Counted from the stretch's first letter, positions 53,281 to 63,195 are shown. The stretch: DNA of 64,000 bases from Oscillatoriophycideae cyanobacterium NC_groundwater_1537_Pr4_S-0.65um_50_18 (GCA_016208305.1 JACQYI010000009.1:778604-842603); one strand, 5' to 3'. Made by a program: numbers and translations. Notes: generated from the letters alone by a model not told the origin.

Positions 53281-54585
53281 ATGAAATTTCGTGTTATTGC
53301 TTTGGTTGTTGCTGTGGTGGAAGCTCTGCCACAGTGGCGATCGGGCATGTTGAACCCCAAGTTGACTCAAAAATTGGCGTTGCCAATTTTATCTGTGAAA
53401 TTTAGGCTGAGCCGCTTTTCTAGAGCAGTGCGGTATTGTTTGCCTGCGCTGTTTTTGCTGTCGTTTGCGGCAGTGTGGCTAAGCGGGGGGTGGAGTCCGG
53501 CGATCGCCCAACTGCCTCGCCAAGAAATTCGGGGCGTGTGGATGACCAGCAATGACACCGTAATTATGCGCGATCGGCTCAAGGTTCAAGATGCCATCAG
53601 CCAGCTGAAGCGGCTCAATTTCAACACCATCTATCCGGTGGTGTGGAATTCTGGCTATGCGCTATATCCCAGCCCAACGGCTCAACAAGCTGGGATTCAG
53701 CCCTTTATTTTTAAAGGTTTAGAGGGGCAAGATATTCTCGCGGATGTCATTGACCAAGGGCACCGTCAGGGCTTGTTGGTAATTCCCTGGTTTGAATTTG
53801 GATTTATGGCTCCTCCAACGTCAGAACTGGTGCTCAACCATCCTGGCTGGCTGACGCAGAAACGAGATGGCAACCAAACTTCTATAAGTGCGGCTGGCGA
53901 AGTCATGTGGCTCAACCCCTTTCATCCTGAAGTGCAGCAGTTCATTACCGATTTGGTTGTAGAACTGGTCACGCAGTACAGCGCAGACGGCGTTCAATTT
54001 GATGATCACACCAGTCTGCCCAATGAGTTTGGCTACGATAGCTATACGATCGCTCTTTATAAGAAAGAGATGAAAAAAGATCCTCCGGCTAGCCCCACGG
54101 ATGCGGCCTGGGTGCGTTGGCGTGCCGACAAAATCACGGCTTTTATGACCAAGCTCAACCAAGCCGTGAAAGCGCAAAAGCCCAATGCCATTTTCTCCGT
54201 TTCGCCTAACTACTACGATTTTGCCTACCGTCTGCACCTGCAAGACTGGCTGGCTTGGGTGCGGCAAAACGTAGTGGATGAGCTGGTGATCCAGGTTTAC
54301 CGTCCCAACTTGCAGAGCTTCCTAGAACAGATTTCCCTACCCGAAGTGCAAGAAGTCCAGAAGAAAATTCCGACTGGAATTGGCATTCTGACCGGGTTGA
54401 GAAATAGCCCTGTACCCATGCGGCAAATTCAGTCTCAAGTGCGCGCCGCACAAGAGAAAAATCTAGGCGTTTCCTTTTTCTACTACGAAAGCCTTTGGGA
54501 CTATGCGCCCGAAGCCGTAAGCGATCGCCAGTCTGGATTTCAAGCCCTGTTTCCCTATCCGGCTCTGCGAACAGCGCTTCAGTAG
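53281..54585 (+). CDS. Exported GH10-like glycosyl hydrolase (GHL10/DUF187)
   Basis: About 434 residues from ATG 53281; the frame is open to a GTG at 53233 and neither start has a clear ribosome binding site. A hydrophobic segment ALFLLSFAAVWLSGG followed by SPAIAQ is a signal peptide near residues 55-80, unusually far from the N-terminus. The enzyme domain starts EIRGVWMTSNDTVIMRDRL, with NTIYPVVWNSGYALYPS, LVIPWFEFGFM, GVQFDDHTSLP and the C-terminal VSFFYYESLWDY, which are the blocks of the GHL10 (family 10-like) hydrolases. Possible catalytic acids are in WFEFGF and QFDDH. Such enzymes act on cell envelope or extracellular polysaccharide. Alone in its transcription unit, before the peptidase gene. 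Confidence 0.85.
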   Translation: MKFRVIALVVAVVEALPQWRSGMLNPKLTQKLALPILSVKFRLSRFSRAVRYCLPALFLLSFAAVWLSGGWSPAIAQLPRQEIRGVWMTSNDTVIMRDRLKVQDAISQLKRLNFNTIYPVVWNSGYALYPSPTAQQAGIQPFIFKGLEGQDILADVIDQGHRQGLLVIPWFEFGFMAPPTSELVLNHPGWLTQKRDGNQTSISAAGEVMWLNPFHPEVQQFITDLVVELVTQYSADGVQFDDHTSLPNEFGYDSYTIALYKKEMKKDPPASPTDAAWVRWRADKITAFMTKLNQAVKAQKPNAIFSVSPNYYDFAYRLHLQDWLAWVRQNVVDELVIQVYRPNLQSFLEQISLPEVQEVQKKIPTGIGILTGLRNSPVPMRQIQSQVRAAQEKNLGVSFFYYESLWDYAPEAVSDRQSGFQALFPYPALRTALQ

Positions 54586-54731
54586 AAGGCAATTCAGCAG
54601 CAAGCGATTCAGCAGCAAGCCAGTGTACCCAAGGAACTCAGGCACCTCAGTTCGCGTCAAGTTGGCATATGTAAACGCAAGCGTCAACGCGGGTTTCACC
54701 GCCTGACAGCGTTGCAGTTTAACCCAACTCA

Positions 54732-56465
54732 ATGGGCTACTTTGTCATGCCAGACCGCCGCGATAATACCCCCCGCACTGCCCGATTGCTCCAGCTCAGT
54801 GCCTCAGGGCGACCTCTCAAAGACGCTCTAGGCAGAAGCGATCGCCAAGACTATTACAGCTTTAAGCTCAAAACCCGCAGCAGCTTTAGCGCGACTCTCG
54901 GCAGCTTGAAGGCAGAGGTAGAGCTATTGCAAGATCGCGATCGCAATGGCAAATTTAGCGCCAACGAACGGGTGGCAAACTCCACCCCCAAGGGCAAGCG
55001 CGCCAAAACCCTCGCCCTTGCGCTCAACCCAGGCACTTACTATCTGCGGGTCTTTTCTGGCGATCGCGCCAACCAAACCTACAGCCTCAAAACCACCGCA
55101 GAATCGCTAGGACAGTTTCAGGTCAAGCGCTACACCAACACCACGCTTTCGGGCAAAGCCTTGCCTACGGAGTATTGGGGCAACGGCGATCTCAAATTCT
55201 TTGGCAATAGCTCCGGCAATAGCTCCGGCAACGGGTCGAGTAGTACCAACGGCACCGGAGTTTCGGCGCGCTACACCACGGTGCGATCGCTGTCCCCAGG
55301 GCTATATCACGTTAAAGTTGCGGCTGAGGATGGAGTCCGGGTCAGAGTGGGTCAGCAAATGGTGATCGATCAGTGGGCCGATCAAGGTTATACGCCCCAC
55401 TCTGGCTACTTTTACGCCAGCGGCAAACAAACCTCGATCGCTGTTGAGCATTACGACAAAGGGACACCTGGCGCGATCGCCTTCGAGATTCAGCCAGCGG
55501 CTCTCTTTCAAGATGGGGCAAAGCCCTCTGAATGGAAGACGACACTGTTTGCCTGGGATGACCGTCAGAGCAATAGCCCTGCGCTAGACTTTGCGGCCAA
55601 CGGGTTGCGAAACAAACAGGCGATCGGCGTGATCAACTTAGGCTCCCAAATTCGCAGCGATGGCAAGTCGGGCATCCAGTTTGATTGGGGCACCCACACC
55701 TACGTAAATGACGGCTATCGTTTGCCTCATGACACGTTTGCACTCCAGTCCACGACGATCGCCGATTTCGATGGCGGCTCTTACACCTTTCGGGTCAAGG
55801 GAGATGACGGCTTTCAAATTCTCGCCCGCCGGAAAGATGGCGGCAAAACCTATGCAATCACACCCAAAAACCAGTGGGCACAAGGTTCTAAGACGTACCA
55901 AGAAATTGATTATCGCTTGCCTGCCGGACAATATGACATCACGTTTAACTATTTTGAGAAGCGCAATACCGCCAGCTTCGACTTGAGCTGGGAAAAGTCT
56001 CCCCAGACAGTTCCTTCGCCCACCTCGCCTACCTCACCTAGCCCCACCCCTCCAGTCTCTGGCTCCTCTCTGTGGGATAGCCCCCTCCCCGGCTACCCTG
56101 TCACTAGCTCCTACGGCCAACGAGAAGGCTCAGAAATCGTGTCTAGCTTCCATCGGGGCATTGATTTAGGCACAGGCGACGAAACACCCCCGATCGAGGC
56201 TGCTCGAACAGGTGTCGTTACCTATGCCGAAACAGGGTGGAACGGGGGCTTCGGCAATCTAATAGAAATCGATCACGGGGATGGTATTGAAACCCGATAT
56301 GCTCACCTCTCTAGCATTGTGGTGAAACAGGGCGATCGCGTTGATACCAATACTGTGATCGGCTATGTGGGCACAACCGGAAATTCAACTGGCAATCACC
56401 TGCACTTTGAGGTGCGCGTCAATGGCGAAGACCAGAACCCAGAGAACTTTCTTAGCTTTGCCTAA
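54732..56465 (+). CDS. PPC/PA14-domain M23 metallopeptidase
   Basis: 577 residues. The N-terminal part (about 10-130) is a PPC-like beta-sandwich (LKDALGRSDRQDYYSFKLKT and PGTYYLRVFSGDRANQTYSL). Then two PA14-like regions follow: about 150-260 (LYHVKVAAEDGVRVRVGQQM) and about 300-410 (GSYTFRVKGDDGFQILARR). A Pro/Ser linker (TVPSPTSPTSPSPTPPVSG) leads to a C-terminal M23 (LytM) endopeptidase domain (about 450-577). Its zinc ligands are present: His and Asp in SFHRGIDLGTGD, and the HLHFEV pair at the end, so it should be active on peptidoglycan. No typical signal peptide is visible, as in the CAP protein at 19150. It probably has a role in the cell wall or extracellular matrix. Confidence 0.85.
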   Translation: MGYFVMPDRRDNTPRTARLLQLSASGRPLKDALGRSDRQDYYSFKLKTRSSFSATLGSLKAEVELLQDRDRNGKFSANERVANSTPKGKRAKTLALALNPGTYYLRVFSGDRANQTYSLKTTAESLGQFQVKRYTNTTLSGKALPTEYWGNGDLKFFGNSSGNSSGNGSSSTNGTGVSARYTTVRSLSPGLYHVKVAAEDGVRVRVGQQMVIDQWADQGYTPHSGYFYASGKQTSIAVEHYDKGTPGAIAFEIQPAALFQDGAKPSEWKTTLFAWDDRQSNSPALDFAANGLRNKQAIGVINLGSQIRSDGKSGIQFDWGTHTYVNDGYRLPHDTFALQSTTIADFDGGSYTFRVKGDDGFQILARRKDGGKTYAITPKNQWAQGSKTYQEIDYRLPAGQYDITFNYFEKRNTASFDLSWEKSPQTVPSPTSPTSPSPTPPVSGSSLWDSPLPGYPVTSSYGQREGSEIVSSFHRGIDLGTGDETPPIEAARTGVVTYAETGWNGGFGNLIEIDHGDGIETRYAHLSSIVVKQGDRVDTNTVIGYVGTTGNSTGNHLHFEVRVNGEDQNPENFLSFA

Positions 56466-56624
56466 ACAGGTTAAAGCTGAATAATCTGCTTTTTCTCCTC
56501 ACCTCCGAGGGATTTATCAATCCATCAATCTCCCTCGCTTGATTGAAGGCAGAGTTACTGCCCAATCCTACGCTGTTGGGAAGTGGTCTTCTTGCAAGAT
56601 CACGGTGCACAATCGGAGGTTTCC

Positions 56625-57476
56625 ATGTTTCACAGAAACAAATTCTCAAATAAAATGCTCGTTGGGTTAATGAGCCTAGGATTTGCTGGCACGATCGCAG
56701 CCGCACCTTTAGTCGGTCATGCGACTCCTTCCTCAGATTCGACAGGTAGGCCAGCTACCGATCTACCCGCAGGTGGCAATACTGCCCCACTAGATAGCCC
56801 TGCTTCACAATTACCTAGTCCTTCCCAAGCACCTAGCTCTCAAACGCCTAGCGACTTACCTGTGACGGAAACCCAGCCAGAGGGTGCTGAGCGGGAGAGT
56901 GCACCGCGCACCCCAGCCGATGCTATTGAAAATGAAAATGAGCCGATGACTCCCGATTCTCAGGTTCCTAGCGCTTCACAAGATCCTGCCTCAGGCGCAT
57001 CTGACCTGCCTGTAACGGAGCCTCAGCCTGGGGGTACCGAACGGGAGAGTGCGCCGCGCACCCCGGCAGATGCCATCGAGAACGAAAATGCTCCTATGTC
57101 TCCCTCTTCTCAGTTGCCGAGCGCTTCAGAAGTCCCTAGCTCAGGCACCCCTAGCGACTTGCCTGTAGCGGAGCCTCAGCCTGGGGGTACCGAACGGGAA
57201 AGCGCACCCCGCACCCCAGCAGATGCAGTTGAGAACAACCCCAGTGGAGCTGGCAGTATGGAAGGCAGCAATAGCTGCACTCCAGGGTCTTCCTCTTCAA
57301 TGGGCACCCCGTCCGATAGGGTAGGTTCAACGTCTGGGTCTATGGGTGGAGCAACGAGTCAGCCCACTCCTGGTAGCCTTCCACCCGCAAGTTCAACTCC
57401 TTCGAGTGGTGCGATGGGAACAGAATCTTCTCTAGGTTCGTCTTCTGAAACGAACATGTCTTGCACTGTTCGGTAA
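56625..57476 (+). CDS. Exported repeat protein, Pro/Ser/Thr-rich
   Basis: About 283 residues from ATG 56625, with GGAGG 5 bp upstream; the frame extends to 56583 but this start is better. A signal peptide (MFHRNKFSNKMLVGLMSLGF, cleavage near HA|TP, residue 33) is followed by a disordered, Pro/Ser/Glu-rich chain. The unit SDLPVTExQPxGxERESAPR, TPADAIENEN and SQLPSASQ-like sequence is repeated almost three times (50-51 residues per unit, DNA 56850-57250). No enzymatic domain. The signal peptide and leader resemble those of the next gene (57777), suggesting a common ancestor. Confidence 0.75.
   Translation: MFHRNKFSNKMLVGLMSLGFAGTIAAAPLVGHATPSSDSTGRPATDLPAGGNTAPLDSPASQLPSPSQAPSSQTPSDLPVTETQPEGAERESAPRTPADAIENENEPMTPDSQVPSASQDPASGASDLPVTEPQPGGTERESAPRTPADAIENENAPMSPSSQLPSASEVPSSGTPSDLPVAEPQPGGTERESAPRTPADAVENNPSGAGSMEGSNSCTPGSSSSMGTPSDRVGSTSGSMGGATSQPTPGSLPPASSTPSSGAMGTESSLGSSSETNMSCTVR
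56850..57250 (+). repeat. Tandem ~150-bp repeat within the exported-protein gene
   Basis: Unit 1 56850-56999 (150 bp), unit 2 57000-57152 (153 bp), unit 3 from 57153 to about 57250 (partial). Each encodes SDLPV...ERESAPRTPADA. The DNA is well conserved between units, so the duplications are recent. Confidence 0.8.
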
Positions 57477-57776
57477 TGTTCTAGACCTGTTGTTTGCTGG
57501 CGACAACAAACTGGCTCACGGCTGGAATGATGACTGGAATCAGTGCTGATTCAGGGATAGGACTAAGCGATCGCATTTGTATCGTGCAATTCTGTTTTTT
57601 GACAAGATTTATGCATCTCTACCTATCCCTGAGACAGATTTTTCAGATTACCAATCTCTTCCAACTGGTTGACGCCAAGCTCTTGTGTGTTACCTAAGCT
57701 GGTAACAGTCGGGTAATTCACAAAAGTTGATGAAGCCTGCTTAACAAATTTGGTTTAACAGTTTAGGAGGTTCCAT
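57477..57776. other. Intergenic 300 bp between the two exported-protein genes
   Basis: No gene found. The last 20 bp hold the AGGAGG ribosome binding site of the fasciclin gene. No strong hairpin seen. Confidence 0.35.
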
Positions 57777-58784
57777 ATGCTTCAGAGAAGCAAATTTTCA
57801 ACTAAGGTTCTGCTAGGATTCATGAGCTTAGGATTGGTTGGGGCGATCGCCACCGCACCTAGCTCAAGCCATGCAGCCGAACCCACCGACCCGATGGGCG
57901 CACCTGTTAGCGATGTAGAAGGCAACAACGTAGAAGGTACTCCTGTAGAAGGCACTCCTGTGGAAGCTGCCCCTGCGTCTGAGGGCGACAGCATGGAGCC
58001 ACAGGGTTCTATGACTCCTGACTATGATGTAGAAGCTCAGCGCAGTCTTTACAAAACCAATGCTGTCTCACCCGCGAACTACTACGTCACCGAGCGAGGC
58101 GGTGCGATTGTAGCTCCAGGCGTGAACCTGAGTGATTACAGCGGCATGGACTTCGGCGTGTCTAGCCGTCCTACGGAATCTCTGTCTAGCTCTGCTGACA
58201 CAACCGAGACTTCTTCAGACTATATGGCGGGTGGCATGACAAGTGGCACTCCCATGAACGATGCTTCAGGGAACAATACTCCGGTAGACAGCAGCGAAAC
58301 CGAGCGCGATGGCGCTGTTCGTGTCCCTGAGTCCGGCACAACACAATCGATTGATACCCGTAGCCAGAGCTTAGGGCAAGTCGTGAGCGGCAATGCTGAT
58401 TTCAGCACATTGGATGCTGCTATCAAAGCCGCAGGTCTAGAAGGCGCTTTTGAAGGCAATGAACCCATTACGGTTTTTGCACCTACCAATGAAGCCTTTG
58501 CAGAGCTTCCTCCCGAAGCATTGAGACAGCTATTGCTGCCAGAAAACCGTCAGGCTTTGCGCCAAATCTTGACCTACCATGTGGTGCAAGGTAACTTAAC
58601 CTCCAACGCCATTCAACCCGGTGATGTCAACACGGCTGAGGGCTCGGATGTGTCGATCGCCAATACTTCTGGTACTGTCACCGTTTCTGGTGCAACAGTG
58701 ACTCAGGCCGATATCGTGACCCGCAATGGCGTGATTCATGCGATCGACAAGGTGCTGTTACCCCCCGATCTGCAACTGCAATAG
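57777..58784 (+). CDS. Exported fasciclin-domain protein
   Basis: 335 residues. The ATG at 57777 is preceded by AGGAGG at good spacing. The signal peptide (MLQRSKFSTKVLLGFMSLGL, cleavage near HA|AEP, about residue 34) closely resembles that of the 56625 protein. A low-complexity linker contains repeats such as VEGTPVEGTPVEAAP. The C-terminal 135 residues are a fasciclin (FAS1) domain: FSTLDAAIKAAGLEGAFEGN, ITVFAPTNEAFAELP, ILTYHVVQGNL and DIVTRNGVIHAIDKVLLPP. Such domains mediate adhesion or surface binding. Ends before the terminator at 58916. Confidence 0.9.
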   Translation: MLQRSKFSTKVLLGFMSLGLVGAIATAPSSSHAAEPTDPMGAPVSDVEGNNVEGTPVEGTPVEAAPASEGDSMEPQGSMTPDYDVEAQRSLYKTNAVSPANYYVTERGGAIVAPGVNLSDYSGMDFGVSSRPTESLSSSADTTETSSDYMAGGMTSGTPMNDASGNNTPVDSSETERDGAVRVPESGTTQSIDTRSQSLGQVVSGNADFSTLDAAIKAAGLEGAFEGNEPITVFAPTNEAFAELPPEALRQLLLPENRQALRQILTYHVVQGNLTSNAIQPGDVNTAEGSDVSIANTSGTVTVSGATVTQADIVTRNGVIHAIDKVLLPPDLQLQ

Positions 58785-58915
58785 TCTGTCCTCTGTTGGT
58801 TCGCCCTCTTGCCTTAAAACGCTGCCAGTCCAGAACTCTGTAGGTTCGTCACTGTGGCATGACACCATGAAATCAGCGTTTTGAGACTAGGGTTATAAAG
58901 CTAGAGTTACAAAAC

Positions 58916-58951
58916 AAAAGGGTTCTGAAGGGTAGTCCTCAGAACCCTTTT
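58916..58951. terminator. Bidirectional intrinsic terminator
   Basis: AAAAGGGTTCTGA pairs with TCAGAACCCTTTT around a 10-nt loop, between the convergent fasciclin and pentapeptide genes. Confidence 0.85.
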
Positions 58952-58977
58952 GTTTATTTTAAAAGACCAAACATCCT

Positions 58978-59520
58978 CTAAGGATGAATGGAACCATCCG
59001 GCATTCTAGCGCCTTGCAAGGTTGCGCCAGTGAGGTCGGGGCAGCCGCCAAAGTTAAGGCTCACGGTCGCTCCGTTGTCTGATGTATTCAGATCCATGCC
59101 TACGGGCGCATTGGGTGAAGGGGTAATGGGAGTGCGATCGACCTGAAATCCAAAATTTGAAGTGCCATCTGCCCGAACGCTAAAGCTGAAGCCCTTGCAG
59201 CCTAGATCTGCGCCTTCGAGATTGGCATTGCGTAAGTTGGCTCGCTGAAGGTTGGCGTTTCCCAAACTGGCTCCCTGTAGATCTGCGCCTTCGAGATTGG
59301 CCTCAGATAAGTTTGCTCTTTGTAGATCTAGCCTTGCCAGATCTGCGCCCTTTAAGTCACAGCCCAAACATTGACCCGTTTCTAATAGTCCTTGAATGCG
59401 GCTTTTCTGAGCCACAACTTTAATCCCGTACAGTCCGCCTGCGGTAATGCCAGCAACCAGGGCGATCGCGATCGCCACGCTTTGAGGTTTCATTTGTCGT
59501 TTTAGGGACTTGAGAAGCAC
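58978..59520 (-). CDS. Pentapeptide-repeat protein with N-terminal membrane anchor
   Basis: 180 residues. The GTG start at 59520 has GGAG 6 bp upstream; the ATG nine codons later (59493) is weaker. A hydrophobic segment (about 15-35, IAIALVAGITAGGLYGI) anchors or exports the protein. Residues 56-105 contain about ten pentapeptides of A(D/N)LXX type (LKGADLARLDLQRANLSEAN, LEGADLQGASLGNANL), which form a right-handed beta-helix. The C-terminal 65 residues are not repetitive and end in GATLQGARMPDGSIHP. Function unknown; the Cys pair in QCLGC may be a thiol or metal site. Confidence 0.85.
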   Translation of the reverse strand: MLLKSLKRQMKPQSVAIAIALVAGITAGGLYGIKVVAQKSRIQGLLETGQCLGCDLKGADLARLDLQRANLSEANLEGADLQGASLGNANLQRANLRNANLEGADLGCKGFSFSVRADGTSNFGFQVDRTPITPSPNAPVGMDLNTSDNGATVSLNFGGCPDLTGATLQGARMPDGSIHP

Positions 59521-59637
59521 ACCCTACTCCAATAGTAGCGACTACAAAAGGAGTCGATCGGTTTCCTCAAGAGCTGCCTAAAATGGCTCTGAGCAGACGG
59601 CTCCTTGAATCATTTGAAAGCTTAGTCATTTAGAAAC

Positions 59638-59847
59638 CTAATCATCTGGAAACTGCCAGCAAGGGATATGTTCCACATTGCGGCTGCCGCACTGACAAGA
59701 GACATTTGCAGAAGCAATCCATTCGCGATCGCAGTCTCGGCAATGGCACCAGATATTGCAGCGATTAGCTTCCTCAATCCGCAACTGCCAGTCATACAGT
59801 TCTTCAGAACTCAATTGAGAAGAACTTTGAGAGAAATCTTCGGTCAT
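59638..59847 (-). CDS. Small Cys-rich, zinc-ribbon-like protein
   Basis: 69 residues. An acidic, Ser-rich N-terminus (MTEDFSQSSSQLSSEELYDW) leads to CNIWCHCRDCDREWIA and SCQCGSRNVEHIPCWQ, giving Cys in CxxxCxCxxC and CxC patterns consistent with a zinc-binding ribbon. No signal peptide. I do not recognise a characterised family. Upstream sequence to the glgC promoter region (59848-60182) holds no gene. Confidence 0.65.
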   Translation of the reverse strand: MTEDFSQSSSQLSSEELYDWQLRIEEANRCNIWCHCRDCDREWIASANVSCQCGSRNVEHIPCWQFPDD

Positions 59848-60182
59848 AGGTTTTCTACATCTGGCTCTTTTTCGAGTCGTCCCTCAAAGCAATGCCATTC
59901 GGGTAAATGTCACTAAGATCACAAATTAACTAATCTGGAATAGTTTTATTCTGTGTGCGTCTTAAAGCATTAGCAAGAGCTTATGCGCGAACTCTTTGAC
60001 TAGTATTACCGAGCAAGAGTCCCAAATCGCCCGATCCCTGGGCGCTAACCCCTGATCCCTAGCTCACACTCTTATCACTCTGTTGCAAATCTTCTTCCTT
60101 CTGGCTATTGCCAACTTCGACCGACAATCAGACACTGAGTATGGGAGTTGATTGGTTGTTAAGAAGCAGTTAAGAGGTCATT
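59848..60182. other. Intergenic region upstream of glgC
   Basis: 335 bp between divergent genes. No gene, repeat or RNA recognised; contains the promoter regions of glgC and the Cys-rich gene. Confidence 0.35.
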
Positions 60183-61472
60183 GTGAAAAGAGTCTTAGCC
60201 ATTATTCTGGGAGGCGGTGCGGGCACCCGGCTGTACCCGTTGACCAAACTGCGCGCAAAACCTGCTGTGCCTTTGGCAGGAAAGTATCGATTAATTGACA
60301 TTCCAGTGAGTAACTGCATCAACTCAGAGATTTACAAAATCTATGTGTTGACTCAGTTTAATTCTGCCTCACTCAATCGTCACTTGACTCGGACTTACAA
60401 CTTTTCAGCCTTTAACGAAGGATTTGTAGAAGTCTTGGCAGCGCAGCAAACCCCAGAAAACCCTAACTGGTTTCAGGGTACGGCCGATGCTGTCCGTCAA
60501 TATATGTGGCTGTTTCAAGAATGGAAGGCGACGGAGTATTTAATTCTGTCAGGTGATCATCTCTATCGCATGGATTATGGCAAGTTTGTTGCCCGCCATC
60601 GCGAAACCAATGCAGACATCACGATTTCTGTGCTGCCGATGGATGACAAGCGCGCATCAGACTTCGGCGTGATGAAAATGGACGATACAGAGCGCATCGT
60701 AGATTTCAGCGAAAAACCCAAGGGTGACGCTTTGAGACAGATGCGTGTTGACACGACCCGTCTGGGGCTAACGCCTGAACAGGCTCTGCTCAATCCCTAC
60801 ATTGCCTCAATGGGCATCTATGTCTTTAAGGCAGAGGTGCTAACAGAGCTGTTAAAGAAATATCCCGAACAGACGGATTTTGCCAAAGAAATTATTCCAC
60901 CTGCGGCAGCAAGCCACAATATTCAGGCGTTTCTTTACAACGGATACTGGGAAGACATTGGGACAATTGAAGCTTTCTATGAGGCAAACTTGGCGCTCAC
61001 CCAACAGCCTCAGCCTGCTTTTAGCTTCTATGAAGACAATGCGCCGATCTACACGAGAGGTCGCTCTCTGCCGCCCACGAAGATGCAAAACTGCACCGTT
61101 ACAGATGCGATGATTGGCGATGGCTGTATTCTCAAAAACTGCCAAATTCATCATTCTGTATTGGGTATCCGCAGCCGGATTGAGGCAGGTTGCACCATTC
61201 AAGACACGCTAATTATGGGTGCCGATTTCTATCAGCCTTTAGATGAACGGCAGGCAGATCTCGATCGCGGCGCAGTTCCACTTGGTATTGGAGCCAACAC
61301 CACTATCCGTCGTGCCATCATCGACAAAAATGGGCGGATCGGTCGCGATGTGCAAATCATCAACAAAGACCGGGTGGAAGAGGCACAGCGAGAAGAGCTA
61401 GGGTTCCACATTCGAAGCGGTATTGTGGTGACGTTGAAAAATGCCACCATCCCAGATGGCATGGTGATTTAG
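60183..61472 (+). CDS. glgC: Glucose-1-phosphate adenylyltransferase
   Basis: Makes ADP-glucose for glycogen synthesis. 429 residues, complete. The N-terminal nucleotidyltransferase has the [20 protein letters not shown] motif, then [16 protein letters not shown] with the catalytic Asp, and the substrate loop [15 protein letters not shown]. The C-terminal left-handed beta-helix carries the allosteric region, ending [19 protein letters not shown], as in cyanobacterial 3-PGA-regulated enzymes. Start ATG? the frame begins with GTG at 60183 (GTGAAAAGAGTC), which is the usual cyanobacterial start [15 protein letters not shown] kinase gene follows 28 bp later. Confidence 0.97.
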   Translation: MKRVLAIILGGGAGTRLYPLTKLRAKPAVPLAGKYRLIDIPVSNCINSEIYKIYVLTQFNSASLNRHLTRTYNFSAFNEGFVEVLAAQQTPENPNWFQGTADAVRQYMWLFQEWKATEYLILSGDHLYRMDYGKFVARHRETNADITISVLPMDDKRASDFGVMKMDDTERIVDFSEKPKGDALRQMRVDTTRLGLTPEQALLNPYIASMGIYVFKAEVLTELLKKYPEQTDFAKEIIPPAAASHNIQAFLYNGYWEDIGTIEAFYEANLALTQQPQPAFSFYEDNAPIYTRGRSLPPTKMQNCTVTDAMIGDGCILKNCQIHHSVLGIRSRIEAGCTIQDTLIMGADFYQPLDERQADLDRGAVPLGIGANTTIRRAIIDKNGRIGRDVQIINKDRVEEAQREELGFHIRSGIVVTLKNATIPDGMVI

Positions 61473-61500
61473 GAGCATTGCCATCAGTTCGCCAATCAGT

Positions 61501-62064
61501 TTGCCATCAGCATCCTTGGCTGTTTCAGCGGCTGGCTTAAAAAGAGCCGCCGCTCCCCATTTGATCTTTTTAATTGGCTTGCCAGGAAGCGGCAAGTCTT
61601 TTTTGGCACAAAAACTTCTGCAAGCCCACCCTGAGCGATCGCTCATCTCCACAGATGCCATCCGCGCCTATCTGTTTGGCGATGAAGCGATTCAAGGTTC
61701 GTGGCGATTGATTCAGCAAGAAATTCAGCTTCAGCTTCAGCAGGCAGTGCAGCAAGACCCTGTTAGCGGGCAACCTACCGCCATCTATGACGCCACCAAT
61801 GTCCGGCGCAAAAACCGTCGAGAGGCGATCGCTCAGATTCGGGCGATCGGATTTCGTCAGATTACGGGCATCTGGCTCGACACACCCTTATCTATCTGTT
61901 TAGAGCGCAATCGCCAGCGCAGTCGCCAAGTGCCTGAGGCAGTCATTTTGCGGATGGATCGTCAGTTAAGAGGCGCTCCTCCCAGCCTCAGTGACGGACT
62001 AGACTATTTACAGCGGTGGAGCATCTCCAGGCAATCTCATCACGGTGACAGAGAGAAAGGCTAG
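61501..62064 (+). CDS. P-loop kinase of the AAA_33 (polynucleotide/zeta-toxin-like) type
   Basis: 187 residues. Walker A is FLIGLPGSGKSFLAQKLL, followed by STDAIRAYLFGDEAIQGSW, then the middle TAIYDATNVRRKNRREAIAQ, and a lid WLDTPLSICLERNRQRSRQVPEAV. This pattern is common to small P-loop kinases of the polynucleotide kinase / chloramphenicol phosphotransferase / zeta-toxin group. No partner antitoxin is visible. The gene starts 28 bp after glgC and may be co-transcribed. Substrate unknown. Confidence 0.85.
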   Translation: MPSASLAVSAAGLKRAAAPHLIFLIGLPGSGKSFLAQKLLQAHPERSLISTDAIRAYLFGDEAIQGSWRLIQQEIQLQLQQAVQQDPVSGQPTAIYDATNVRRKNRREAIAQIRAIGFRQITGIWLDTPLSICLERNRQRSRQVPEAVILRMDRQLRGAPPSLSDGLDYLQRWSISRQSHHGDREKG

Positions 62065-62223
62065 AATCAGGGTCGAAACAGGGCAAATGGCTCTGGAGAA
62101 AGAACCAAGTACGGGAATTTCTCTATGTCTTTGCCTCGAACCGAACCTCACCTTTAGGAAACTCTTGGTAGCGTAGGGACAAAGGACAAAGAACTATGCA
62201 AACTGTTATAGGAACTTAGGTTG

Positions 62224-63195
62224 ATGGCTGCGACCGATTTCAGAGACTACTATGCCACCTTGGGCGTGAGCAAAGCGGCGAGTGCAGACGATATTAAGCA
62301 GGCGTACCGCAAGCTAGCACGCAAATATCACCCTGACGTCAATCCGAATGACAAGCTGGCAGAAGCGAAGTTTAAAGAAGTCACCGAAGCTTACGAGGTG
62401 TTGTCAGACACAGACAAACGTAAAAAATATGACCAGTTTGGTCAGTACTGGAAGCAGGCAGGGAGCTACCCGCCCGGAACTCCCGGCGGAGCCGACTTTG
62501 GCGGCTTTGACTTTAGCCAGTACGGCAACTTTGATGAATTTATCAATGAGCTATTGGGTCGTTTCAATACCACTGCTCCAGGTGGGACACGCGGGTATAG
62601 CTATCGCCCCAGCCCTGGAGGCGCTTACGGCAGCGGCTTTGGCGATCCGGGGTCGGCAGGCCAAGACTTAGAATCTGTCCTGTCTCTCACGTTGTCTGAA
62701 GCCTTTCATGGCGTGCAAAAGCGTCTGAGCTTAGGTGCTGAAACGATTACCGTCAAAATTCCGGCGGGTGCCAAGCCAGGAAGTCGTGTTCGGATTAAAG
62801 GTAAAGGACAGCCCAACGCCTATGGGCAGCAGCGAGGTGATTTATACCTCGTGGTAGAAGTTCAGCCTCATTCGTTCTTCCAGTTCGATGGCGATAACTT
62901 ACTGTGCGAACTGCCGATCGCTCCCGATGAAGCGGTTTTGGGTGGCCCTGTCGAAGTGCCTACTCCGGATGGCACCGTTACGATGAATATACCCGCCGGG
63001 ATTCGCGCCGGACAAACCTTGCGGCTACGAGGCAAAGGCTGGCTTAATCCCAAAGGGGGGAGGGGTGATCAGCTCGTGCGAGTGGCGATCGTACCTCCGG
63101 CCAACCCCACGCCGCTAGAGCGAGAATATTATGAGAAAATTCGGGCGAACCGTAGCTACGATCCCCGCAGCCATTTGCAGCAGATTAGGCTATAG
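62224..63195 (+). CDS. DnaJ/CbpA-type J-domain co-chaperone
   Basis: 323 residues from ATG 62224 (the TTG just before is an alternative). A J domain (about 5-70) has the HPD motif in [12 protein letters not shown] Gly/Phe-rich linker (90-145) follows, with no zinc-finger Cys repeats. Then come the two substrate-binding barrels: [69 protein letters not shown] and [20 protein letters not shown]. This is the CbpA (DnaJ class B) arrangement: it stimulates DnaK and delivers unfolded clients. Stand-alone here. Confidence 0.94.
   Translation: MAATDFRDYYATLGVSKAASADDIKQAYRKLARKYHPDVNPNDKLAEAKFKEVTEAYEVLSDTDKRKKYDQFGQYWKQAGSYPPGTPGGADFGGFDFSQYGNFDEFINELLGRFNTTAPGGTRGYSYRPSPGGAYGSGFGDPGSAGQDLESVLSLTLSEAFHGVQKRLSLGAETITVKIPAGAKPGSRVRIKGKGQPNAYGQQRGDLYLVVEVQPHSFFQFDGDNLLCELPIAPDEAVLGGPVEVPTPDGTVTMNIPAGIRAGQTLRLRGKGWLNPKGGRGDQLVRVAIVPPANPTPLEREYYEKIRANRSYDPRSHLQQIRL

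Noticed and set aside
58967..58979. AAACATCCTCT at the end of the pentapeptide gene, like the end of the 25121 element
   Set aside because: Only 11 bases, with no partner terminal repeat nearby; probably chance.
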